Shown: piece by piece, positions 37,308 to 46,436 of the stretch
Position numbering within the stretch: the first letter of the stretch is position 1
How the letters are laid out: every line of letters begins with the position of its first letter
Assembly (NCBI RefSeq): GCF_001942495.1
Contig: NZ_MKZS01000001.1
Span: 3,525,131-3,589,130 of the forward strand
Length of the DNA: 64,000 nt
Source: Moorena bouillonii PNG
GTDB taxonomy: Bacteria; Cyanobacteriota; Cyanobacteriia; Cyanobacteriales; Coleofasciculaceae
Reading direction: 5' to 3'
Notes under the pieces: model-generated
Seen by the model: the letters and a program-made list of their open reading frames with translations, nothing else
The model's database searches: none
Told to the model about the DNA's origin: nothing
Position numbers and translations under genes: made by a program

Positions 37308-37538
37308 ATGCTGCACAAAAGCTATAACTTTGATTCTATCGACATTCTGCAACGGACGGAGCAGCTAGTAAGTGCAGCTTCTAATCGTTATCGGATCACT
37401 GTACAACTGGCCAACCGTGCCAAGCGCCGTCGCTTCGAAGATTTTGAAAGTCTAGATGAGCCATCCATGAAGCCAGTGCTGCGAGCAATTGTTGAGATGT
37501 CTGATGAACTGACGCAGCCAGAGATTATTGCGGACTAA
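37308..37538 (+). CDS. rpoZ: RNA polymerase omega subunit
   Basis: 76 residues, the usual cyanobacterial size. The motif [20 protein letters not shown] (about 16-35) followed by [12 protein letters not shown] and [20 protein letters not shown] is the cyanobacterial omega pattern. Omega binds the beta-prime tail and helps assembly and stability of RNA polymerase. In cyanobacteria it also affects sigma factor recruitment. Start ATG at 37308. It stands ahead of two small genes on the same strand. Confidence 0.94.
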   Translation: MLHKSYNFDSIDILQRTEQLVSAASNRYRITVQLANRAKRRRFEDFESLDEPSMKPVLRAIVEMSDELTQPEIIAD

Positions 37539-37612
37539 GTTATTGTGCTGAGTGAGTCAGTGGGTTAGAGCGTCAGGGGCAAGACCTAGTTTCATCCCAA
37601 GGTTGTCTAAGA

Positions 37613-38281
37613 ATGTTCCATAGCCGTCTCCAAGCAATGTACAAGACTAAAGGAATTAAACTAGCGCTAGGTTTAGCTCTTACCACTATGACCAGTGGTT
37701 TACTATTGCTGTGGGAATCCCACGACCAAGGGCCTGGTGTCTTCCAGTTCCTAGGAGCACAGCCTGCTGTTGCCCAGTTTTTTATTCCCCCAGAAATTAG
37801 CAAGGTAGTATATCAGCGTTTACCAGATTTACCACAAGAGAACCAATACATAAGTAAAGAAAGCGGTGAAGTAGCTGCCAATAATACCCTGGTTAACCGC
37901 TTAATTCGGTATCACGTCTATGGGAAAAAACGGTTGCCCAATTTCCGTTTTGATTGGAAATTGACCATGGCTGACTATCTAGGTGCATACGATTACCTAG
38001 AAGCATCCCAGTATCCCAGTGGGGATACCTTAACCGAAAATCCCATGGAAGGGGATATTGCAGCGATAGAACAATTAACTCGTGCCGAACGGGATGCACT
38101 AGTAAGCGTTTTGGTCAACATATTCAATCCCAATCGCAGTGAAACTGTGGCACCAGAGTCCAGCACACAACCATCACCTGCAACAACCTCCAATCCTACA
38201 TCACCTGCAACAACCTCCAATCCTAGAAGAGGAGTATCTTTACCTAAACCAGGAGATGCTCAGTTACTCAAACCTAATTGA
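37613..38281 (+). CDS. Secreted/periplasmic conserved-looking protein
   Basis: 222 residues from 37613 (AAGG about ten bases upstream); an ATG at 37637 is the alternative. Signal peptide with core LALGLALTTMTSGLLLLW, likely cut after AVAQ near residue 55. The middle (about 60-180) has VYQRLPDLPQENQYISKESG, LVNRLIRYHVYGKKRLP and LTMADYLGAYDYL, probably one helical domain. The C-terminus is Pro/Ser/Thr-rich, with a short TTSNPTSPA repeat. I recognise no family. It lies between rpoZ and the DUF1818 gene, all on the plus strand. Confidence 0.75.
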   Translation: MFHSRLQAMYKTKGIKLALGLALTTMTSGLLLLWESHDQGPGVFQFLGAQPAVAQFFIPPEISKVVYQRLPDLPQENQYISKESGEVAANNTLVNRLIRYHVYGKKRLPNFRFDWKLTMADYLGAYDYLEASQYPSGDTLTENPMEGDIAAIEQLTRAERDALVSVLVNIFNPNRSETVAPESSTQPSPATTSNPTSPATTSNPRRGVSLPKPGDAQLLKPN

Positions 38282-38310
38282 CGTCTGGTTAATTGGGCAG
38301 AATCAGGTTT

Positions 38311-38676
38311 ATGGAACGTCTGGTTAAACATGGAGAAGGCTGGCGTATTGGTTGGGATCCTGAGGCTCCTAACTATAAAGGTCTAGTGGGTGGTGAGGAC
38401 TGGGCATTTGAACTAACCGAGTCAGAGTTGAATGACTTTTGTCGGTTGTTGGTGCAATTAGCTCAGACTATGAGTGAGATGGCAAGTGAGTTGATGGATG
38501 AAGAGAAAATCACTTGTGAAGCAGAAAGCGATTGGCTGTGGATGGAGGTAGAGGGCTATCCTTCTGCTTATACCCTACGCTTGATTTTGAATCAGGGACG
38601 CTGTTGTGAGGGGAGCTGGGTGGCAACAGCGGTTCCAGGGTTGCTAGCAGCAGCTAAGTCTCTGAAAGTTTTTTAG
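38311..38676 (+). CDS. DUF1818 protein
   Basis: 121 residues from the ATG at 38311 (MERLVKHGEGWRIGWDPEAP). The segment YKGLVGGEDWAFELTESELN, then LAQTMSEMASELMDEEKI, WLWMEVEGYPSAYTLRLILN and the final VPGLLAAAKSL match the DUF1818 family of cyanobacteria and plastid-bearing plants; function is unknown. No signal peptide. An in-frame ATG at 38293 would add six residues; the 38311 start agrees with the family. The tRNA-Pro gene lies 48 bases after the stop. Confidence 0.85.
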   Translation: MERLVKHGEGWRIGWDPEAPNYKGLVGGEDWAFELTESELNDFCRLLVQLAQTMSEMASELMDEEKITCEAESDWLWMEVEGYPSAYTLRLILNQGRCCEGSWVATAVPGLLAAAKSLKVF

Positions 38677-38724
38677 TGTAGTTGTTCAGATCTCGAATAG
38701 TGTGGTATAGTAAATAAGGTTTTC

Positions 38725-38798
38725 CGGGGCGTAGCGCAGCTTGGTAGCGCACCACTTTGGGGTAGTGGGGGTCGTGGGTTCAAATCCCGCCGCTCCGA
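38725..38798 (+). tRNA. tRNA-Pro (anticodon GGG)
   Basis: Cloverleaf by eye: acceptor CGGGGCG / CGCTCCG (one G-U), D stem GCGC/GCGC, anticodon stem CCACT/AGTGG with loop TTGGGGT giving GGG, T stem GTGGG/CCCGC with loop TTCAAAT, discriminator A. CCA is not encoded. It reads proline codons CCC/CCU. Confidence 0.93.
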
Positions 38799-39069
38799 TT
38801 CATTTCAGAAATCGAGTATAATCGTCAGACACAATTTGTCACTGTTGTCTGATTAATTTGGTATGATCTCGACAAAATATAGGGCTACGGGCAAAGCAAA
38901 AAGCAAAAGGCAAAACTCCACAATGACAGCTTAGGTGCGCTTTCCCCATTAAGAATTGCTTTCCCTATTAAGAATTAAATTCGCCACAGGTCGCACTTTC
39001 TGAGCTTGTATTAATGTCCTAAGCTTAATGGGTAGTGCAATATCACTAGTTTTACAAAATTATCAAACA
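38799..39069. repeat. Spacer with GGCGAATT-family palindrome downstream of tRNA-Pro
   Basis: Contains an expanded copy of the dispersed palindrome (38933-38997) in which the left half carries two near copies of CTTTCCCxATTAAGAATT, so this copy is longer than the others. A repeat with GGCAAAGCAAAAAGC is near 38890. No gene. Confidence 0.65.
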
Positions 39070-40173
39070 ATGAACTACGACGCAATTACTATTGATACTT
39101 GTATTTTTCGTCGATATGATTGTCAGTTTGAATCAGGGATGCTTGTTAAGTTAAATCAGTTTAAATATACGCCAATAATAATTTTAATTTCAGAAATTGT
39201 GGTACGTGAAATATCTGAACATCTAAAAAACAATATAAATAAAACCAAAGAAAACCTTGAGAACGCTCTGAAAGATTGTTCAAAAGATTTAATGATATCC
39301 GAAGAAATAATTTCTCAGGTAAAAGAAACTCTACTACCCAAAAGTAACGATGAAGATTTAATAAATAAAAAAATTGAAAATTTTTTAGATAAAACTGGAA
39401 GTCAGATAATTTATGTCAATGACTATAATCCGTTAGATAAAGTTTTAACTAATTATTTTGAAAAAAAACCTCCATTTTCACAAAAAAAGAAAGCAGAATT
39501 TCCAGATGCGTTAGCTCTAGTTTCATTGGAAAAATGGGCAGAAAAGCACAATCAAAAAATTTTAGCTATCTCTACTGATAAAGATTGGAAAGATTATGCA
39601 AGTAATTCAGAGTATATAGACTGTATTGAGAAGTTAGCTGATTTTTTAGCTCAGTATCAGGAGCATAAAAATAAAATTGCTATTGCTTTTTGTAAACAAT
39701 TGACACAAGTTTTTTTAGCGGGAGATACTGAAAACACCCTTAAGGAATGGATAAAAGAAAATATAAGAGATGAAATTTTAAATTTAGATCTATTGCCAAC
39801 ATGTAATCATTCATACCCTTATTGTACACCAGATTCATTTGAACTTGATATAAATAGCATCGAAATTGCTCCAGGTAAATTTGTAAGACTACTACAGGTA
39901 CAAGATGAAATCTTATCTATTGAAATCATAGTTATAGTTTATTATCATGCCTACTGCGCATTCTTTTTTGAGATTTGGGATTCAGTAGATCAAGAGTTTA
40001 TCACATTAAGTTCACAAGAGAGTGAAGTTGATTCTAACTTTAAAGTAGAAACAATAATTGACCTAGAGGGAAATTTTGAAGATATTAAATCGGATATTGA
40101 TGTAGTAGACATAGAGATTATTTTAAACTCTGACGAGGTCGATTTTGATTGTTTACATCCTTACATTGGATAA
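39070..40173 (+). CDS. PIN-domain protein (DUF4935-like), AT-rich
   Basis: 367 residues from the ATG at 39070 (a start at 39028 would add 14 residues). The N-terminus DAITIDTCIFRRYDC carries the first PIN aspartate, EIVVREISEHL a second acidic site, and FPDALALVSLEKWAEKHNQK with AISTDKDWKDYA the third and fourth acidic sites. Together these are the DUF4935/PIN_16 pattern expected of a metal-dependent RNase or toxin. The C-terminal 170 residues (from about 200) have no recognised domain. Base use is clearly richer in A and T than neighbouring genes, which suggests acquisition from elsewhere. No antitoxin-like partner is visible beside it. Confidence 0.75.
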   Translation: MNYDAITIDTCIFRRYDCQFESGMLVKLNQFKYTPIIILISEIVVREISEHLKNNINKTKENLENALKDCSKDLMISEEIISQVKETLLPKSNDEDLINKKIENFLDKTGSQIIYVNDYNPLDKVLTNYFEKKPPFSQKKKAEFPDALALVSLEKWAEKHNQKILAISTDKDWKDYASNSEYIDCIEKLADFLAQYQEHKNKIAIAFCKQLTQVFLAGDTENTLKEWIKENIRDEILNLDLLPTCNHSYPYCTPDSFELDINSIEIAPGKFVRLLQVQDEILSIEIIVIVYYHAYCAFFFEIWDSVDQEFITLSSQESEVDSNFKVETIIDLEGNFEDIKSDIDVVDIEIILNSDEVDFDCLHPYIG

Positions 40174-40313
40174 ATTCGGAATGATTTTAATGCTCTCCTA
40201 GAGTTCTGTAAGGTGTGAAGCGCAACAGCGTAAAGCACTGAAAATTTCGATAATTAAGATGAGATATGAATTGAGGTGCGTTAGTATAATAAATTAAGCG
40301 ATCGCATTTTAAA

Positions 40314-40769
40314 TTAATCCCCATAAAAGTCTTCATCTAATAGCTGTTCAATTGTAAAAGGACATTGATTGGGATAGTCTTCCGGGTTAGGCTTACGAAT
40401 GCCAAAGCTGGCTTTTTTACCTTCTTTTATAGCTAACTTTCGAGCATCTTTATAAGCTTTAGCGATCGCTTCTTCTAAATAACGTTTAAATGAAGGACTG
40501 TCTTGTAAATCTTTTTGGATACGAAACCGATGTTCTGTGACTGAACTATACCAACTTCCTTTCATGGAATCAGGAGCGTCAGTTTGAACAATTATTTTGA
40601 GTAAATGGGCAATCAATATAGTTAAATTGCTAATGAATGCTCGCTTTTCAGCCTTTCCCATGTCCTCTAACTCAAGCAGCAAATTATCCCAATCAATTGC
40701 CGATAAATTTCTAGCTTTGATTTGTTCAACGATGATTTCTCGCCAACGGTTAAAATCTTGTTCATACAT
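40314..40769 (-). CDS. DUF29 protein
   Basis: 151 residues. Pattern YEQDFNRWREIIVEQIKARN at the start, DWDNLLLELEDMGKAEKRAF (about 25-44), LIAHLLKIIVQ and the C-terminal PFTIEQLLDEDFYGD are the DUF29 signature. DUF29 proteins are numerous in cyanobacteria and have no settled role. All-helical and cytoplasmic. Start ATG at 40769, after AT-rich sequence. It is a single gene, convergent with the PIN gene. Confidence 0.92.
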   Translation of the reverse strand: MYEQDFNRWREIIVEQIKARNLSAIDWDNLLLELEDMGKAEKRAFISNLTILIAHLLKIIVQTDAPDSMKGSWYSSVTEHRFRIQKDLQDSPSFKRYLEEAIAKAYKDARKLAIKEGKKASFGIRKPNPEDYPNQCPFTIEQLLDEDFYGD

Positions 40770-41070
40770 ATAGCAAAGGGAATAGGGAACAGGGAGCAGG
40801 GAGTAGGGAGCTGGGGAGCTGGGAGCAGAAGATGTCTTAAGCTTTACTTCGACTGCTATAGGCTATCTAGACACAGACAAGCAGAATCTGGATTTGAAAA
40901 GTCCCAATCATTGTAAACCCCAAGGGGATCCTAATTTGCGATGAAGCAAAGCTTCCGCTAAAAGCGATGAAGCAAAGCTTCCGCTAAAAGCGAACGCACT
41001 ATATTTGCGATGAAGCAAAGCTTCCGCTAAAAGCGAACGCACTATAAAGACCTGCCAAAAAATTGAGACT
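40770..41070. repeat. Repeats with GAAGCAAAGCTTCCGC units
   Basis: Three copies of GCGATGAAGCAAAGCTTCCG followed by CTAAAAGCGA (40937-41045), the inverse of the units at 31044-31105. Each copy has a GAAGCAAAGCTTC hairpin core. GGGAGCAGGGAGTAGGGAGC words occur near 40788-40822. No gene. Confidence 0.8.
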
Positions 41071-42498
41071 TTACCGGACTGGCACCCCAATTTTCGGCAG
41101 ACTACGAGCAATAATAACTAAGTGATCGCCAGATAGTAGTGTTTGATCTTTAGGGGGATTAATTAGGGTTTCCCGATTTCCATTGCTATGGCGCTCTATT
41201 GCAATCAATGTTGTATCAAACTCCTCTTTCAAGCGCCGAGCAGCTTCCCAGAACGAAATGTCAACCCACTTCTGTGGTAAAACAATTTTGTAAAACTGGT
41301 TTCCCACTTGCACAGTTAGCAACTCTGCCAGCACATCTACAGCTCCTAGGTTCCGAGCTGAGGTAGCAATTAAGTGACTAGCTAATTCATCAACAACAAT
41401 GACATCTTCAACTCCCGCTACTCGCAGTTGGACATTGTTTTTCCGGTCAAGGAGTTGAGCACAAGTGTAAATTCCGGGTTGGAGTTTTTCAATGGTCAAG
41501 GCCGCTAGGACTGTCCGTGCATCCCGGTCTTGGTCACTTCGAGGACGGGTAGAATCAGCCAGGAGGATTGCCCGTGAGGCATGATAGATCCCCACACTTT
41601 CGAGGACATCAATAGTCGTGTAATCACCAATATAGAAATATATTTGGGAACGGTTCACTCCCTTGAGTTCCCACTCTGGTGTGTCGGTAAACTCTGCCAC
41701 AACCACCATTGGATAGTGCTTTAGCTCAGAGTCTGCCTGGAGTTCCTCAATCAGTAGGTGAGCACCTCGGTTCCAGCCGCAGATAACAATGTGATTGCGC
41801 AGTTCATCCAGTTCCAAGTATTTCACCTCCATCACTGTTCTAAGTCGTTGCACCATTACTGCTGAAACTACACCGGTGAAGACGGCAAACATAGTTAAGC
41901 CGCCAATGACTACCATCAGGGTAATCAAACGTCCAGCATCAGTCTGGGGTTCACCACCAATGGGTTCTCCTGAGATTAGGGTAAAAAAACTCCACCATAA
42001 AGAGTCTCTTAGGGAAGCAAATGACTCATTCTGTCCTCCCTCCAGCAGATAAATCCCTAAAGCACCGACTAATGTAATTAAGCCGATAATCAGAAAAACT
42101 CCAATCTGAGCACTAATACTGGCAGCGAGTGAGGAAGAGATGCGGTTGAGGTTACGGTTTACCAAAATTCCGACTCTGAGCAGCCTTAACATCCGTAACA
42201 CTCGCAATAAGCGGAATGCCCGTAACAAAGGTAGCACAGCAATAATATCCAGCCAGTAGTGACGCAAGAATCGACGTTTGTTTCTTGCCACTAGGTAGCG
42301 GATCGTTAGTTCTACGATAAATATGCCCGTCAGTAGCTCTTCGCTTACATAGACCAGTCCATAGATGAAACCTGCACCCTCTAGACTTGTTTCAAGAACC
42401 ACTAAAACTACCGAAAGTAGAATTAGCAGAATGAGGGTGAATTCAGTTTGGGGAGCGTGAATGAACTGGTCAAGACGGGACTTGAGGGTTGATGACAA
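41071..42498 (-). CDS. Voltage-sensor-type ion channel with RCK domain
   Basis: 475 residues. Six hydrophobic segments (about 17-220) form a channel body; the fourth (RAFRLLRVLRMLRLLRVG, about 90-107) has Arg every third position like a voltage sensor, and a pore loop sits near 165-180. The C-terminal part is RCK-type, with HIVICGWNRGAHLLIEEL (about 232-249) as the Rossmann motif and a ligand-binding tail. The filter region reads TLISGEPIGGEP and not TVGYGD. Start TTG at 42498, no better Met near; confidence in the exact start is moderate. Convergent with nothing close; an intergenic repeat follows. Confidence 0.83.
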   Translation of the reverse strand: MSSTLKSRLDQFIHAPQTEFTLILLILLSVVLVVLETSLEGAGFIYGLVYVSEELLTGIFIVELTIRYLVARNKRRFLRHYWLDIIAVLPLLRAFRLLRVLRMLRLLRVGILVNRNLNRISSSLAASISAQIGVFLIIGLITLVGALGIYLLEGGQNESFASLRDSLWWSFFTLISGEPIGGEPQTDAGRLITLMVVIGGLTMFAVFTGVVSAVMVQRLRTVMEVKYLELDELRNHIVICGWNRGAHLLIEELQADSELKHYPMVVVAEFTDTPEWELKGVNRSQIYFYIGDYTTIDVLESVGIYHASRAILLADSTRPRSDQDRDARTVLAALTIEKLQPGIYTCAQLLDRKNNVQLRVAGVEDVIVVDELASHLIATSARNLGAVDVLAELLTVQVGNQFYKIVLPQKWVDISFWEAARRLKEEFDTTLIAIERHSNGNRETLINPPKDQTLLSGDHLVIIARSLPKIGVPVR

Positions 42499-43041
42499 GT
42501 TAAAGTATTCTATATTAAATGGAATTCACTCCATTTAATATTAAGAATTTTTAATGATGAATGCTTCCCCACCTGCTACGCGAGGTGGGGGTTTCCGTCT
42601 TGATTACAAGGGTTTATCCCTCGCGACAGGCGGCATTCGCGCACCAAAGCCAGGACTTTTGCTGGACTTTTCCCCCAAGTCGTTGTCTTGATGCAAAGCG
42701 CGAGTGGGGGAAACCCCCTGTTCCCTTGCTGCATCGCTTCCGCTATGGGGCAAATCTTAGAAACTTTTACCTAGAGTCTGACTTATATAAACCGACTACA
42801 AAGGAAAAACAGGTTTGTTTTCCCTGGCGTTGAGAGGTCGTGCCTCTAGGTTGCTCAGAATCTTGTTCTGTCCTTTGCCGTACCGCTCAAGTTAAATTAA
42901 TTATAACACAATTTTTTGTTCCTTGACCCCCACCTGAACGTTCGCGCAGCGTGGCCGTAGGCCAGGTGGGGGAATGGGTCATAAAATCTGTTCAATTTCC
43001 ACAGGTTTGATCCTAGCCGGTTGTACTACCCTCGGAAACTC
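42499..43041. mobile_element. Candidate non-autonomous IS200/IS605-like palindrome-ended element
   Basis: From about 42568 to 42975 a 400-base block is bounded by hairpins: CCCCACCTG / CGAGGTGGGG at the left and CCCCCACCTG...CAGGTGGGGG (42926-42973) at the right, the latter holding a GTTCGCGCAGCGTGGCCG repeat. Inside are CGAGTGGGGGAAACCCCC near 42702 and conserved-looking AT-rich sequence, but no transposase reading frame. Subterminal hairpins without inverted terminal repeats are the style of IS200/IS605 family ends; I infer a deleted derivative. Confidence limited. Confidence 0.4.
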
Positions 43042-45327
43042 TTAAGAGTCAGCATCAATTAACTCAATCTTCCTACCAGCGGGGGGATTAAACCTAGGCG
43101 GCTCTAGCTGAGTCGGTGGTTTTACAATACCTGATGGTGAGATAACTTCCGGTGGTGGAACCACAATTGGGTAGGAGCGGGCTGGTGGTGATGGTGGTTT
43201 TACCACTGATGGTGGGGAGGGAGCTGGTTTCGGGATCACCACTTGTGGGGGAGATGCAGGCGGAACCGGTCTTGGTCGTCTTACGGGTACAGGAGGTGGG
43301 GGAGGTGGAGCTAAAATCTTGCGCCATGATTGAATTTGCCGTTGGGCTTCCTGGTAAGGGCGAGTACCAGACGGAACTATGTTTGCGATCGCAATGGATT
43401 CAGAGAGGTTATAGGCAGAACGACTTCTGGCTATAGATAGGATTTTGTAACTCCAGCGATTGACTACTGTTCTCGCCTCGCTACGGGATTTGGTTGAGGT
43501 TGGCACTTGCCTAGCTACTCGAATCGCTTTTCTTAGGGCTTGTGGAGTTCCAGCCTCAGCAATTTGGTAAGCTTCCCGTAAACGCTGCTGACCCTCTAGT
43601 TCTAACTTCCAGCTTCTGACTTTGCTTTGGGCTTCATTGTACAGAGCCCGACCTGACTTAATTTGTTCAGCAGTTGCCACAGCGGCATATAGATCACCCC
43701 GGATTGCCAGAGTGCGTGCTTGGTCTAAATAAGGTTGGTCTTCTTGCTGCTGGATACTTCTAGACCACTGATTAATTTTACTTTGAGCTTCCTGGTAAAG
43801 ACTACGACCTCGAGAAATTTTACGGGCTTCTTGAACAGCAGCTTGCAAAGAATCAATGTTCCCATAACTAGCCAGTTGTGCTGCCCGCTCCAAGAATGGT
43901 CTGTCTTCGATGAGCTGAATTTGACTAGTCCAATCTCGAATTTCGTTCCGTGCTTCCTGATAGCGGGGATTACCACGAGGGATCTGTTCCACTTCAGCCA
44001 CTGCCAGTCTTAAATCACTAGCTAAACCCGAGGTAGCATAGGTTCGGGCTCGCTCTAGTCGCGCCACATCTTCTACTTCTCGTTGCCAACGGCTAATTAA
44101 TTGCTGCCCTTTCTTATATAGCGGACGCTCTGATCCGAGCTTTTGGGCAGATGCGATCGCTTCTTCTAAATCCCAGGTTGTACCGGACTCAGCACGAGAT
44201 AGGGCATGAGCTAGGTCAATTAAATCAGATTTGAGTTCAGGTACTTTAATCGTTTCGGGAAGTTTATAGGCAATGTCAAGAACTTCGGACCACTTACCTT
44301 GCTCTAGCTTGTTCTGAGCAATCTCCACCAGCTTGTTGCCAGAGTCTTTAATTAAATCCTGAGCTTCTTTGTAAGCATAACTTTGCTCTGTGATTTCCTT
44401 AGCTTTTTTAATAGCTGCCAGGATCTTCTCTATATTGCCACTTCTACTCAGCTCAAAAGCTTTATCCAGCTTAGCCGAGTCTTCCCGTCCCATCTTAATC
44501 TTATCTGTTAGCTGGTTATACTTAGCCGTAGCCCAGTAGTCATTGTCCACATAGGTCAATCGTACTGCTTCGCGAAATGCTAAGTTCCAGTTTGATAACC
44601 TCAACTGTTTTTCTGCTTGATCATAAACTCCCTCTGCCCTTGACCAGATTTTCTGCCAACGTTTTACCCGTTTTTCTACTATTGCCCCAGCTACAGATTT
44701 TGAAGGAATACGTTTAGCAATCTTAAGAGCTTCATTGAGCTGACCAGCTTGAAACTTAGCTTCCCCAATCTCCAGGATTACCTGTGACCACTCTTCGATA
44801 TGTTGGTTAACTTGTGGGCGTAACGGGTGGTCTTCGGGCAGGGCATCCACTAATGCGATCGCTTTTAGCAACTGCGGCACAGTTTCCTGATTTGCTGCCA
44901 CCTGAGCACAAGATAGGCGCATCGATGCTGAAGCCGTTGGCCAAAACACAGCACGGCAGTTTGGTACAGCTGGCAACCTTAACAACATCATTGCTGAAGC
45001 AAATCCAGCACTACCGAAAAGCAACACAACTAAGGCTGACCAAAACTGCCAACTGCGAGGCAATAGGTTTTTTACTCCAGTAGTTTTTCCTGAGGGAGCT
45101 TGTCTCGGGGTAGTTCGTGCTGTATTTAATCCAGAGTTAGCTACTGGTTGACCAACAAATTTTTCAGATTGCTGGGGGGGCTGTGTCGATGGGTTTCCTA
45201 GGTTAGGATAGTTTACGCTCGGTTGAGTGACCGGTTCGCTATGGTTAGGTTGCCATCCATTAAACTTACCTGAACTTGAACCATTTGACGTTGGCCAACG
45301 GTCTGGAAATTCTCTATTTCTGGTCAT
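43042..45327 (-). CDS. Single-span membrane protein with many helical repeats and proline-rich end
   Basis: 761 residues. A polar N-terminus (about 1-90, Pro/Asn/Ser-rich), one membrane helix (about 93-115, FWSALVVLLFGSAGFASAMM), then about 530 residues of helical repeats of 35-45 residues with the pattern ARxLAxxGNxxxA, I-x2-GRxLYxEAQ-x2-I-x2-W (about 130-660). The last about 100 residues are Pro/Val-rich (PPPPPPVPVRRPRPVPP). The repeats resemble those at the C-terminus of the caspase-like protein at 22524. I do not recognise a named family; cyanobacterial hypothetical proteins of this build exist. Likely a membrane-anchored binding or scaffold protein. Confidence 0.75.
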   Translation of the reverse strand: MTRNREFPDRWPTSNGSSSGKFNGWQPNHSEPVTQPSVNYPNLGNPSTQPPQQSEKFVGQPVANSGLNTARTTPRQAPSGKTTGVKNLLPRSWQFWSALVVLLFGSAGFASAMMLLRLPAVPNCRAVFWPTASASMRLSCAQVAANQETVPQLLKAIALVDALPEDHPLRPQVNQHIEEWSQVILEIGEAKFQAGQLNEALKIAKRIPSKSVAGAIVEKRVKRWQKIWSRAEGVYDQAEKQLRLSNWNLAFREAVRLTYVDNDYWATAKYNQLTDKIKMGREDSAKLDKAFELSRSGNIEKILAAIKKAKEITEQSYAYKEAQDLIKDSGNKLVEIAQNKLEQGKWSEVLDIAYKLPETIKVPELKSDLIDLAHALSRAESGTTWDLEEAIASAQKLGSERPLYKKGQQLISRWQREVEDVARLERARTYATSGLASDLRLAVAEVEQIPRGNPRYQEARNEIRDWTSQIQLIEDRPFLERAAQLASYGNIDSLQAAVQEARKISRGRSLYQEAQSKINQWSRSIQQQEDQPYLDQARTLAIRGDLYAAVATAEQIKSGRALYNEAQSKVRSWKLELEGQQRLREAYQIAEAGTPQALRKAIRVARQVPTSTKSRSEARTVVNRWSYKILSIARSRSAYNLSESIAIANIVPSGTRPYQEAQRQIQSWRKILAPPPPPPVPVRRPRPVPPASPPQVVIPKPAPSPPSVVKPPSPPARSYPIVVPPPEVISPSGIVKPPTQLEPPRFNPPAGRKIELIDADS

Positions 45328-45551
45328 AATTCACTTCCACACTCCCTACACCGGAAGACAGCAGGTTGTTTACAGCAACCTCAGTTGTTGAGATTTTACC
45401 CACCTTACACATATAGAGTCTACACCCTATCTTATAGTAGTGTTCTTAGAATTCTGCTTGAGTTTTTATACTGATCCATATTTCTTGCAATCCTTTACAA
45501 GTCAGGATTCTAATCTTCCAGTTACAGTAGGAAGTCCAGTAGCTACTCAAT

Positions 45552-46436
45552 TTACAATTCTTTTATCAATTGAGAAAGTTGATCCGGATTGGCATGATAG
45601 ACCTCTGAGCAAAAATGACAAGTTGCCTCAGCGCCACCGTCTTTTTCAATCATATCCTGAAGTTCCTCTTTTCCGAGCATTTTCAGAGCCCCCAACATCC
45701 GGTCAAAGGAGCAACCACAGTTAAAATGCAGCATCTGGGTTTCTGGAAAAATCTCTAGCTCCATATCCCCCAACAACTGTTCAAAAATCTCTGGTAAGGT
45801 CTGGTTAGCTTGGAGTAGCGGTGTAAAACCTGATAGTTTAGTAATGCGAGATTCCAAAGTTTGAACTAATGCCTCATCCGTTGCTGCCTTAGGCATAACT
45901 TGGATTAAAATACCCCCAGCCGCAGTGACCCCTTGAGCACCTACAAATACACCAACCACCAGCGCTGACGGAGTTTGTTCCGAATTTAGCAGATAGTTAG
46001 CGATGTCATCACCTATTTCACCAGAAACCAACTCTACTGTACTCGAATAGGGATAGCCATAACCCACATCCCGAACCACGTATAGGAAACCATCCCTACC
46101 AACAGCACCACCCACATCTAATTTGCCCTGCTTATTTGGTGGCAGTTCCACCTCTGGGTTGTCTACATAACCTCGAACTTTACCATCTAATCCTGCATCC
46201 ACCATAATTCCACCCAGTGGACCATTGCCGTTAATCCGAATATTGACCCTCGACTCGGCTCGTTTCATACTAGAAGCCAGCAGAAGACCTGAAGACATGG
46301 TACGACCTAGGGCAGCCGTTGCCACATAGGATAGTTGGTGACGTTGTCTAGCTTCTTCCGTCAGGCGTGTAGTAATCACACCCACTGCGCGAATACCCCC
46401 TGAAGCTGCTGTGGCGCGAATTAACTGGTCAGCCAT
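45552..46436 (-). CDS. hslO: Hsp33 redox-regulated chaperone
   Basis: 294 residues, usual length. The N-terminal part (DQLIRATAASGGIRAVGVIT) and GRTMSSGLLLASSMK fit the Hsp33 core. The C-terminal zinc-centre cysteines are CGC (FNCGCSF, about 241-243) and CxxC (TCHFC, about 275-278), the CxC...CxxC motif that senses oxidation. When oxidised, Hsp33 unfolds locally and holds unfolding proteins. Start ATG at 46436. The group II intron lies upstream on the same strand. Confidence 0.95.
   Translation of the reverse strand: MADQLIRATAASGGIRAVGVITTRLTEEARQRHQLSYVATAALGRTMSSGLLLASSMKRAESRVNIRINGNGPLGGIMVDAGLDGKVRGYVDNPEVELPPNKQGKLDVGGAVGRDGFLYVVRDVGYGYPYSSTVELVSGEIGDDIANYLLNSEQTPSALVVGVFVGAQGVTAAGGILIQVMPKAATDEALVQTLESRITKLSGFTPLLQANQTLPEIFEQLLGDMELEIFPETQMLHFNCGCSFDRMLGALKMLGKEELQDMIEKDGGAEATCHFCSEVYHANPDQLSQLIKEL

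Noticed and set aside
36960-37352. 130-codon minus-strand frame
   Set aside because: Overlaps the start of rpoZ, has random composition and no family features.
38725-40173. Integrated island bounded by a tRNA-Pro duplicate
   Set aside because: No second copy of the tRNA 3' end was seen downstream, and no integrase gene is present.
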